Below the pieces are notes generated by a model, which searched no databases, was not told the origin of the DNA, and saw nothing but the letters and a program-made list of their open reading frames with translations. The translations under genes were made by a program, and so were the position numbers. This document shows positions 1 through 5,585 of a stretch of 15,881 nucleotides of DNA, one piece after another. The first letter of the stretch is position 1, and each line of letters begins with the position of its first letter. Origin of the DNA: DASPXY01 sp038227745 (GTDB lineage Bacteria; Planctomycetota; Planctomycetia; Gemmatales; Gemmataceae); the NCBI GenBank assembly GCA_038227745.1, contig JBBRPS010000141.1:1-15881 (forward strand), written 5' to 3'.

Positions 1-74
1 AAACTTGCATCCAAGTCGGTAGCGATGACAGTGTGGTGTCACTCTTCGGAAACCGCAGAATTCATGCGGAAAGC

Positions 75-94
75 GCGACAACACGGGCTGTCGC
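75..94. other. Small hairpin downstream of the WD40 gene
   Basis: GCGACA at 75-80 pairs with TGTCGC at 89-94 around an 8-nt loop. One further C-G pair (74 and 95) extends the stem to 7 bp. It lies about 40 nt past the stop codon of the minus-strand WD40 gene and could help end that transcript. On the minus strand it is followed only by CTTTCC, not a real U-tract, so the terminator reading is weak. The rest of 1-134 shows no gene. Confidence 0.25.
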
Positions 95-134
95 GGCTCT
101 CCTGAATTCAGTGCAGGTTTTCGTGCCAGGGACA

Positions 135-2171
135 CTAGGGACTAAGGACTGAGCGCAGGATCACCCAGCTCGCCGACCCGAGGACGAACGAGCGGCCGTC
201 GGCCGCGAACGCCGCAGAGCGCGCGACGTCGCCGCCGCCGCCCAGGTCGAGCTGATCCACCTCCCTGCCGTCCGCGGCGTCCCACAGCCGCACCGTCAGG
301 TCGTCGCCGGCCGACAGCACCACCTTGCCGTCCGGCGCGAAGACCGCCAGGGTCACCCAGTTCTTGTGGCCCTTGAGCGTGCGCACCTCCTTGCCCTCGG
401 CGGCGTCCCAGAGCTTGACCGTTCTGTCCTGGCTCGCGGTGACGATCCACTTGCCGTCCGCCGAGAAGGCGACGCTCGTCACCTCGCGCTTGTGGCCGTC
501 GAGGCTCCGCGGCTCCTCGTCCTTCTTGTCGGGGCTGAGGTCCCAGAGTTTCGCGGTGCCGTCCTCACTGCCCGACAGCGCCCACTTACCGTCCGGCGAG
601 AATGCGACCGAGGTGACGCCGTGTGAATGGCCGGCGAAGCTGCGCAGCTCCTTGCCACTGTCGGCGTCCCACAGCTTCACGGTGCGGTCGCCGCTGCCGG
701 ACAGGGCCAGCTTGCCGTCGGCGGACAGGGCGACGCCCGTCACGACTCCGGTATGGCCGGCGAAGGTGCGCAGCTCCTTGCCGGTGGCGCTGTCCCACAG
801 CTTGAGCGCCTTGTCGGCGCCGCCGGTCAGCAGCCGCTTGCCGTCGGCGCTCAGGGCCAGGGCGGTGGCCGCGTCGGCGTGCGCCTTGATCGTTTGCAGT
901 TCCTTGCCCGTGACGGCGTCCCAGCGCTTGACGGTCCGGTCGAGACTGGCGGAGAAGGCCATCTTGCCGTCGCGCGTGAGCGCCACGGCCGTCACCGCCC
1001 CCTTGTGCCCGCCCCAGAGCCGCAGCTCCTTGCCGGTCGCCGCGTCCCACAGGCGGAAGGCGTTGGCGCCGCCGCCCGCCAGGACGCGCTTGCCGCCGCC
1101 CTGGAAGGCTAGCGCCGTCAGTCCGCGGAAGGGCACCTGCGCCGTCCACACCGCCTTGCCGCCGTCGATGTCCCAGAGCGTGACAGTCCCGCCTTCCATC
1201 GGCTGGCCGCCGAAGTCGAAGCCCGTCCGCGCCTGGACGACATACTTGCCGTCGTCGGAGAAGCGCAGCGAACCGAGGCCGTTCGCGGCCGGCTCGGGCT
1301 TGAGCGTGCGCAGCTCCTTGGCCGCCGCCAGGTCCCAGACCTTGACGTTCTGATCGATGCCGGTGGAGGCGGCCCGCTTGCCGTCGCCGGAGACCGCCAG
1401 CGCGACGACGCCCTGCGGCCCCGCCTCCAGGGCCTTCTGTTCCTTGCCGGTGCCCAGGTCCCAGAGCTTGATTTTGTTGTCCTGCCCTCCGGAAAGGGCG
1501 AATTTACCGTCGCGGGTGACCGCCAGTGCGAACACACCGTTTTGATGCGCGGGGCTGCTCAGTGCCTCCTTGCCCGCGGCGAGGTCCCAGGCCTTTAGCG
1601 TGCCGTCGAGGCCGCCGGAGAGGGCCTGCTTGCCGTCGGGCGTGAACGCCACCACCGCGATCAGGCCCTTGTGGCCCTTGAGCGCCTGCCGTTTCTTGCC
1701 GGTCGTCATGTCGAAGAGTGCGAGGACGGAGTCGTCCTGGGTGAGGTTCGCGCTCTGGTAGGTCGCGGCGAGGGCGCGTTTCCCGTCGGCGGCTAGCACC
1801 GCCGCGGAGACGCCTGTCTTCGGTAACTTGATTTCGCGGACGAGGCGGCCGGTGTCCACGTCCCAGAGGTAGAGCGAGCCGTCGAGCGGCGTGGCGTTGA
1901 ACGGGTTGAACGTGCCCGCCGCCGTCAGGGCGAGCTTACCGTCGCGCGAGAAGGAGACGCTGTGGCCCCAAGCGGGATCCTGCTCGGGGGCGCCCCAGAC
2001 GGCGGTCAACTTCGTGCGTGCAGTTTTGAAGAGCGCCTGGTAGCGCTGCGGCAGGGCGGCCCCGGCGGTTTCCCCGGCCACGGCGACCGGCACGACCAGC
2101 GGCGTTCGGAGGAAGGCGACAAGCAGGAGACCAAGGGCGGAGAGGCTGCGGAAACCATCGACGCGGCACAT
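135..2171 (-). CDS. Secreted WD40-repeat (beta-propeller) protein
   Basis: This is a 678-residue exported protein made almost wholly of WD40 repeats, presumably a protein-interaction scaffold outside the cytoplasm. Residues 1-32 form a signal peptide: a basic start, a hydrophobic core (LGLLLVAFL) and an AVA-G cleavage-like site. From about residue 70 to 676 I count 14 repeats with the usual pattern: His, then AFSPDGK-like, SGSxDxTVKLWD and TGKELRT. The repeats at about residues 120 to 160 and the sixth and last ones are diverged. Fourteen repeats would make two seven-bladed propellers. No kinase, protease or other catalytic domain is fused, unlike many planctomycete WD40 proteins. The ATG at 2171 is supported by AGGGAG 6 nt upstream. 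It lies downstream of the DUF2330 gene on the same strand after a 107-nt gap that holds a hairpin. The binding partner cannot be read from sequence. Confidence 0.9.
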   Translation of the reverse strand: MCRVDGFRSLSALGLLLVAFLRTPLVVPVAVAGETAGAALPQRYQALFKTARTKLTAVWGAPEQDPAWGHSVSFSRDGKLALTAAGTFNPFNATPLDGSLYLWDVDTGRLVREIKLPKTGVSAAVLAADGKRALAATYQSANLTQDDSVLALFDMTTGKKRQALKGHKGLIAVVAFTPDGKQALSGGLDGTLKAWDLAAGKEALSSPAHQNGVFALAVTRDGKFALSGGQDNKIKLWDLGTGKEQKALEAGPQGVVALAVSGDGKRAASTGIDQNVKVWDLAAAKELRTLKPEPAANGLGSLRFSDDGKYVVQARTGFDFGGQPMEGGTVTLWDIDGGKAVWTAQVPFRGLTALAFQGGGKRVLAGGGANAFRLWDAATGKELRLWGGHKGAVTAVALTRDGKMAFSASLDRTVKRWDAVTGKELQTIKAHADAATALALSADGKRLLTGGADKALKLWDSATGKELRTFAGHTGVVTGVALSADGKLALSGSGDRTVKLWDADSGKELRSFAGHSHGVTSVAFSPDGKWALSGSEDGTAKLWDLSPDKKDEEPRSLDGHKREVTSVAFSADGKWIVTASQDRTVKLWDAAEGKEVRTLKGHKNWVTLAVFAPDGKVVLSAGDDLTVRLWDAADGREVDQLDLGGGGDVARSAAFAADGRSFVLGSASWVILRSVLSP

Positions 2172-2223
2172 GCGTCACTCCCTGGTTGCGACGATCCTTG
2201 GTGGAGACTTCCGAGGACGATGG

Positions 2224-2259
2224 ACCCGGACGACAGGGGGGAAAGCCTGTCGCCCGGGT
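2224..2259. other. Intergenic hairpin between the DUF2330 and WD40 genes
   Basis: Positions 2224-2237 and 2246-2259 are complementary over 14 bp with one mismatch (2230 against 2253), around an 8-nt loop. It sits in the 107-nt gap after the DUF2330 stop and before the WD40 start on the minus strand. There is no U-tract after it, so it could be a processing or attenuation hairpin, or a weak terminator. The stem is clear, the function is a guess. Confidence 0.4.
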
Positions 2260-2278
2260 AATTACTTCAGAAGACGGC

Positions 2279-3679
2279 TCACGGGGGAGAGACGGGGAGG
2301 ATTTCCTGATACTCGGAGGAGTCCTCCGCCTGCCCCATGCGCGCCGCCACGAGCAGCAGGTCGTCGGCCATTTCGCCGCGCGTGAAGATCTTCCTGAACT
2401 TGGTGACGAACAAGCCGGCGCGCAGGTGGCCGGCCAGTTGCTGCAAGGCGCGGACGTCTTCGGTGGGGGCCTCGCGGACGAGGTAACCCAGGGGCCGCTC
2501 CTGCCGCGCCTTCTCCAGGCGGGCGCGGATGACCTTGAAGATGGCCTGGGCGCGCTTCATGTCCTTGAGGTCGGCCTGGGTGAAGCCCTCATCGACGTCC
2601 GGCACGCGCTCACTGTACGGCGCCTGGCCGCGCAGCACCTGCACGTCCCCTTCGGTGAGCTTGCGCGCCCACTCCATCGTGGTCGGCGTCCGCCCCTGCT
2701 TGTTCGGCTGAGGCCTCTGCCCCGCCACAAAGGCGAAGCCCAGTTCCTGGTTGCGGCGCAGGATCGCCGGGATCTGGCCTTCGACGGCCTTGAGCCAGGC
2801 GGCGCTGTTGCCCGGCAGGCCGCCCGGCGTACAGCCGCTGGCCGCCTGGAGCATCGGGATCCATTGATGCTGGTAGGACAGGTCCTCCGGCAAGTCGATC
2901 TTGAAGGGGGCCTGGACGTAGAAGAGAGCCTCAGTCTTGTCCTTGACCGAGATCTGGGTGATGCGCAGCGGGTAGACGAGTTTATCGCTGGAGAACTGGA
3001 AGCGCGTGGGGGTGACCTCGCCAGCGTAGGAGCCGTCCTTGTTCTTCTTCATTTGCATGGTGTCGATCTTCATGACGGTGAAGACCCACTTCTTCTGCAC
3101 GTAGTGGTTCAGCGTCCCCTCGTCGCCGGAGTAACTGTACTTGTTGTCCTTCAGCCATTTGTACAGGTCATCGGCACGCTCGGCACTGATGATCTTGTAA
3201 TCCAGCGACCCGACGACTCCCGCCTCCAGCACCACCACGGTCGGCTTGCGCGTCACGGTACGCGACAGTGCATCCGTGGCTTCCATGCGGTACACACCGC
3301 CGCCGGTGCTCCTGCCGCCGAAACGAACCATCGGCAGCAGTTTCGATTGCGGGAACTCACGCTTCTTGAGGATGGAGTAGATGGCGAGGTGCTTGAAGAA
3401 GTCTCTGGGCATCTCGTGCAGCTTCGGCTGGCTGGGGGTGGGGATGACCATGCCGAAGTCCTGGGCGTTGCCCTCGAATTTCGGCTGCACCGTAAACGTC
3501 TCCAGCTGGCGCTCGGGGTCCCAGGTGAGGAACGCCTTCTGCGCGGGCTGGAGGATGTCCTGGTCCTTCGCCGAGAAGTAACAGCACGCCGCCCGACTCC
3601 CCTGCGGCACGCTTCCCATGACGGCCAGCGCTCCCAGCAGGACGAGCAGGGACCGCCGGCGATTTCCCGTCGCGCGCAT
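2279..3679 (-). CDS. Exported DUF2330 domain protein
   Basis: A 466-residue protein of the DUF2330 family, whose biochemical function is not established. Residues 1-30 are a signal peptide (basic MRATGNRRRS, then LLVLLGALAVMGSV, ending SRA). Mature sequence begins with the family's Cys-Cys pair (C32, C33), and the family signature DFGMVIPTP is at residues 74-82. I see no C-terminal membrane helix, so it is probably released or periplasmic. The frame stays open to an ATG at 3802, but I chose the ATG at 3679: it is directly followed by the signal peptide and preceded by AAAGGAAAGGA at about 9 nt. The longer start would put a charged 41-residue leader ahead of the signal peptide. The gene precedes the WD40 gene on the same strand, and the two may be co-transcribed as an extracytoplasmic pair. 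A copy of a 39-bp dispersed repeat lies 27 nt upstream. Confidence 0.85.
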   Translation of the reverse strand: MRATGNRRRSLLVLLGALAVMGSVPQGSRAACCYFSAKDQDILQPAQKAFLTWDPERQLETFTVQPKFEGNAQDFGMVIPTPSQPKLHEMPRDFFKHLAIYSILKKREFPQSKLLPMVRFGGRSTGGGVYRMEATDALSRTVTRKPTVVVLEAGVVGSLDYKIISAERADDLYKWLKDNKYSYSGDEGTLNHYVQKKWVFTVMKIDTMQMKKNKDGSYAGEVTPTRFQFSSDKLVYPLRITQISVKDKTEALFYVQAPFKIDLPEDLSYQHQWIPMLQAASGCTPGGLPGNSAAWLKAVEGQIPAILRRNQELGFAFVAGQRPQPNKQGRTPTTMEWARKLTEGDVQVLRGQAPYSERVPDVDEGFTQADLKDMKRAQAIFKVIRARLEKARQERPLGYLVREAPTEDVRALQQLAGHLRAGLFVTKFRKIFTRGEMADDLLLVAARMGQAEDSSEYQEILPVSPP

Positions 3680-3705
3680 GCGTCCGGTCCTTTCCTTTAG
3701 GCCAT

Positions 3706-3744
3706 GAAAAACGGAGATGTCTCTCTTAACAGACGAGGGACACC
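3706..3744 (+). repeat. 39-bp direct repeat, copy 1
   Basis: This copy reads GAAAAACGGAGATGTCTCTC and continues with TTAACAGACGAG. It matches 5517-5555 in the same orientation at 36 of 39 positions; the differences are at 3718, 3738 and 3742. It is just upstream of the DUF2330 start and is followed at once by a 7-bp stem hairpin (3748-3764, CCGCGGA/TCCGCGG with a TTG loop). The two copies bracket the region carrying the attC-like sites. It may be an island boundary, a dispersed repeat, or a conserved upstream element; no function is known to me. Confidence 0.75.
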
Positions 3745-4004
3745 CGCCCGCGGATTGTCCGCGGCGAACCTTCACGGCCGGGATCGTCGGGTGCCTGTAC
3801 AAACGTCTCGAATGGAGCAGGCGCCTTCAGAGGTACGGGAAGAAATGAAGATCGGCGAGCCGTCGGGCTTGCCCCGGCGGGGTCTGTGGGGGTGTCGCTG
3901 CGCGACGGGCCGCCGGCGCGCTCCTTTGTCCCTCCGCCTCTGAGAAGAGCAGGCGGCGGGGGAAGAGCCGGAAAACTCCCGGAGGAGGGCGGGAGGGAAT
4001 GCGC

Positions 4005-4032
4005 TTGACAGGGGAGGGGGGCGCGGGAGAAT
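4005..4032 (+). promoter_or_regulatory. Candidate sigma-70-type promoter
   Basis: A perfect TTGACA at 4005-4010 is followed after 16 nt by GAGAAT (4027-4032), a 4 of 6 match to TATAAT. It points towards the first island gene, with a predicted leader of roughly 230 nt. The -35 match is exact but the -10 is poor, and planctomycete promoter consensus is not well defined. Confidence 0.3.
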
Positions 4033-4082
4033 GCCTTATGGCAGCGTGGCCGACGAGACGGCGTAGGGGACGGCGCCCCTTT

Positions 4083-4108
4083 TGCCTGCTGTTCGCGGGC
4101 AGCAGGCA
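4083..4108. other. Hairpin in the intergenic region
   Basis: TGCCTGCTG (4083-4091) pairs perfectly with CAGCAGGCA (4100-4108) around an 8-nt loop. It is flanked by TT on the left and GAAAGGG on the right. Read on the plus strand it lies downstream of the candidate promoter and upstream of the first island gene. No U-tract follows, so a terminator role is doubtful. Confidence 0.35.
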
Positions 4109-4277
4109 GAAAGGGAGGGCGAAACCGAGCATTGTGCGGCGCCCGCGGACCTTGGCCCGCTACGGTTGCTTGTTGTTATGGGGTTAGGTTGCGCCCCACC
4201 CGGGATTATCTTGCGCCGGCGCACACGAATCAATGGTTCGGCCATCCCAAGTCATCGCCAAGAGGTTGACAACTTGC

Positions 4278-4697
4278 ATGCTTGACAAGACGCAGCACGA
4301 GATCCTGCAAGCTTTGCTCATGCCCGCCAGCAACAAAGGGGCAGAAGGCGACCCGAGGATGGAGGTCCTCGTCGCTATGGTCTTCGATCTCCTGATGGAA
4401 GTCGAGGCATTGCGCAAGGTCGTTTCGGCGTCGAAACTCGGAGTCGGCGGTAAGAACTCGGCCTATGGCCGTGCCTATGAGGAGACCGCGTATCTGACCC
4501 ACAACGCTTGCGGGCCGTCCTCCGGCCTGGAAAAGCTCCTCGCTCTTTTCTACCCGCGGGGGGCTGAAGAGAAAGGCAAGAGTTGGCGGGAGCGAAGGAC
4601 ATGGCGAGAGTGCCTGCTGTTGCGGCGTCTCGGCTTCTCCGACGAAGAGGTCCGTGCGTACAAAGAGGCAGCTGAGCAAGCAGAGACTTTCACATAA
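4278..4697 (+). CDS. Uncharacterised protein in an attC-flanked gene (cassette-like)
   Basis: A 139-residue soluble protein whose function I do not recognise. It is predicted to be mainly helical: residues 29-52 (MEVLVAMVFDLLMEVEALRKVV) form a long amphipathic helix. A conserved-looking core, SAYGRAYEETAYLTHNACGP, is at residues 61-80, followed by LEKLLALFYP, and the C-terminus (SWRERRTWRECLLLRRLGFSDEEV and on) is charged and helical. There is no signal peptide or membrane helix. The frame is open to an ATG at 4233 with no ribosome site; I prefer the ATG at 4278, which has AAGAGG about 12 nt upstream, though spacing is long. The stop is only 8 nt from an attC-like site, the arrangement expected of an integron cassette gene. 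Its strand and codon choice differ from the surrounding minus-strand genes. Real coding seems likely from its balanced, non-Arg/Pro composition. Confidence 0.7.
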   Translation: MLDKTQHEILQALLMPASNKGAEGDPRMEVLVAMVFDLLMEVEALRKVVSASKLGVGGKNSAYGRAYEETAYLTHNACGPSSGLEKLLALFYPRGAEEKGKSWRERRTWRECLLLRRLGFSDEEVRAYKEAAEQAETFT

Positions 4698-4705
4698 AAG
4701 GCCGG

Positions 4706-4802
4706 GCCGAACAATCCGCTGCAGCTGACCGGGCCGGCATTACGGCGTTCCGAGGTATGAAGTCCAGCCAGCCGGCCCGGCAGCTGAGCGTTAGCGTTCG
4801 GC
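4706..4802 (+). repeat. attC-like (integron cassette recombination) site
   Basis: A 97-bp imperfect inverted repeat with the architecture of an attC site. The outer R-type boxes are GCCGAAC (4706-4712) and its exact complement GTTCGGC (4796-4802). The inner arms are CAGCTGACCGGGCCGGC (4722-4738) and GCCGGCCCGGCAGCTG (4771-4786), which pair fully except for one unpaired A (4728). A CGCT/AGCG stretch outside them pairs with a second unpaired base, G4721. Nine-nt spacers lie between the R and L boxes on each side, and a 32-nt central loop occupies 4739-4770. One-sided extrahelical bases, symmetrical spacers and a variable loop are the hallmarks of attC. The R' box departs from the GTTRRRY consensus at one position (C). 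It starts 8 nt after the stop codon of the preceding gene, as in cassettes. Confidence 0.65.
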
Positions 4803-4847
4803 GGCGCGGTTGTTGCGCAAAAGTTACCTTACTCGTCCCGGTGAGTT

Positions 4848-4856
4848 TGGTATCAT
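4848..4856 (+). promoter_or_regulatory. Candidate extended -10 promoter element
   Basis: TGGTATCAT at 4848-4856 matches an extended -10 (TGn followed by TATcAT, 5 of 6). It lies about 70 nt upstream of the start of the second island gene. No good -35 was seen at the usual spacing. If used, the gene would have its own promoter, which is uncommon for classical cassette genes. Confidence 0.3.
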
Positions 4857-4926
4857 TGCAAATTGCGGCGATGGTCGGTTCGACCTCGTGACCAAATGGC
4901 AGCGCCCGGAAAAACGGGGGTGACGA

Positions 4927-5475
4927 ATGTCTCTTGTCTCTCAGACAATGAATCACTGCCGGACATGCTTGTTGCTCATCTTCGCGGTTTCCTGTTCGGC
5001 CTGCTGTCAGGACGTGCCCGATCCTATCGCAATCCAGCAAGGCGATGACCTCTCGCAGCCACCGCTGGAGATCAACTTTAAGCAATCGTGCGGAGTGCCC
5101 GAGGGGCGGCAACAGGCTTATGACCCCAAGACGGGGGTCTTCCACATCCACTTCAAACCCCAACGCTTTGCGGTCAGCGCGTTCGGGGTAACGAAGGTCG
5201 CCGAGCGGTTCGCGAAGCCGGTCGTCTTCCGGCTGACGGGTGTCCCTTTGGCATATGGCTGCGTCGGCCTTCCCCTCGTCCTGACGGTTGGCGAAAAACG
5301 GTATGTGATGATCGACGTCGGCCCCAGTTCCTTCCACGCTTATGAGCGCTTCGACAGGACGCTGTTCCGGGTCGAGCGCAAGGAAGATGTGGTCACCGTC
5401 GCGTTCACGGAGAAGGGCCAAGCGCTCTTGAGGCCTGGGGCACAAATCTCGTTCAAGGTCGATACCGGCTGGTAG
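4927..5475 (+). CDS. Uncharacterised exported protein or lipoprotein (cassette-like)
   Basis: A 182-residue protein of unknown function. The N-terminus carries an export signal: NHCRTC, then the hydrophobic LLLIFAVSCSACC, with several cysteines (AVSC, SACC) that resemble but do not match a strict lipobox, so lipoprotein status is uncertain. The mature part is beta-rich with short charged strands (FHIHFKPQRFAVSAF, PVVFRLTGVPLAYGC, KRYVMIDVG, DVVTVAFTEKGQALL, ISFKVDTGW), suggesting a small beta-sandwich. The ATG at 4927 has GGGGGTG about 7 nt upstream; an in-frame ATG at 4948 would give a shorter signal peptide. It is on the plus strand between genes of the opposite strand. It starts 124 nt after an attC-like site and ends 8 nt before the left half of a second one. 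Codon use is more mixed at third positions than in the serpin operon next door. Confidence 0.7.
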   Translation: MSLVSQTMNHCRTCLLLIFAVSCSACCQDVPDPIAIQQGDDLSQPPLEINFKQSCGVPEGRQQAYDPKTGVFHIHFKPQRFAVSAFGVTKVAERFAKPVVFRLTGVPLAYGCVGLPLVLTVGEKRYVMIDVGPSSFHAYERFDRTLFRVERKEDVVTVAFTEKGQALLRPGAQISFKVDTGW

Positions 5476-5483
5476 CAAGAGGC

Positions 5484-5512
5484 GCCGAACCAGGCGCTGC
5501 AGCAGACCGGCC
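5484..5512 (+). repeat. Partial attC-like site (left half only)
   Basis: GCCGAAC (5484-5490), a 9-nt spacer ending GGCGCTG, then CAGCAGACCGGCC (5500-5512) line up box for box with the left half of the site at 4706-4738 (GCCGAAC, 9-nt spacer ending CCGCTG, CAGCTGACCGGGCC). It likewise begins 8 nt after a stop codon. No matching right half (an L'-R' ending in GTTCGGC) follows. Instead the 39-bp repeat begins at 5517 and the end of the serpin gene is at 5586. It looks like a truncated or disrupted cassette end. Confidence 0.5.
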
Positions 5513-5516
5513 ACGC

Positions 5517-5555
5517 GAAAAACGGAGACGTCTCTCTTAACAGACGAGCGACGCC
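5517..5555 (+). repeat. 39-bp direct repeat, copy 2
   Basis: Same orientation as 3706-3744, identical at 36 of 39 positions. It includes a perfect 10-bp palindrome GAGACGTCTC (GAGATGTCTC in copy 1). It lies directly after the half attC-like site and 30 nt before the 3' end of the convergent serpin gene. Both copies are preceded by GGCCA within a few bases. Confidence 0.75.
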
Positions 5556-5585
5556 TCCCGAGAGATGGCCGGCCGGTGCCGCCCC

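Larger units (their letters stand above)
3745..4277. other. Long non-coding stretch upstream of the first island gene
   Basis: About 530 nt with no gene I can support. It contains the 7-bp hairpin at 3748-3764, purine-rich G tracts (about 3950-4030), a candidate promoter (4005-4032), the hairpin at 4083-4108 and a 12-bp perfect palindrome TGCGCCGGCGCA at 4212-4223. Short open frames here are arginine and proline rich on both strands and look like GC-driven chance frames. A 43-codon frame starts inside the 39-bp repeat at 3717 (MSLLTDEG...) but has no proper ribosome site and the ATG is ACG in the other repeat copy. Confidence 0.5.

Noticed and set aside
2186..3700. A 504-codon plus-strand open frame antisense to DUF2330
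   Set aside because: Its translation is low in complexity and shows no family motifs. The minus strand has a signal peptide, ribosome site and the DUF2330 signature.
3717..3848. A 43-codon frame (MSLLTDEG...) starting inside the 39-bp repeat
   Set aside because: The ATG is ACG in the second repeat copy, no usable ribosome spacing, and the sequence after the repeat diverges at once.
4184..4194. GTTAGGTTGCG as a possible upstream attC right box (GTTRRRY)
   Set aside because: The 7-mer fits the consensus but I could not find paired L boxes or a complementary left half.
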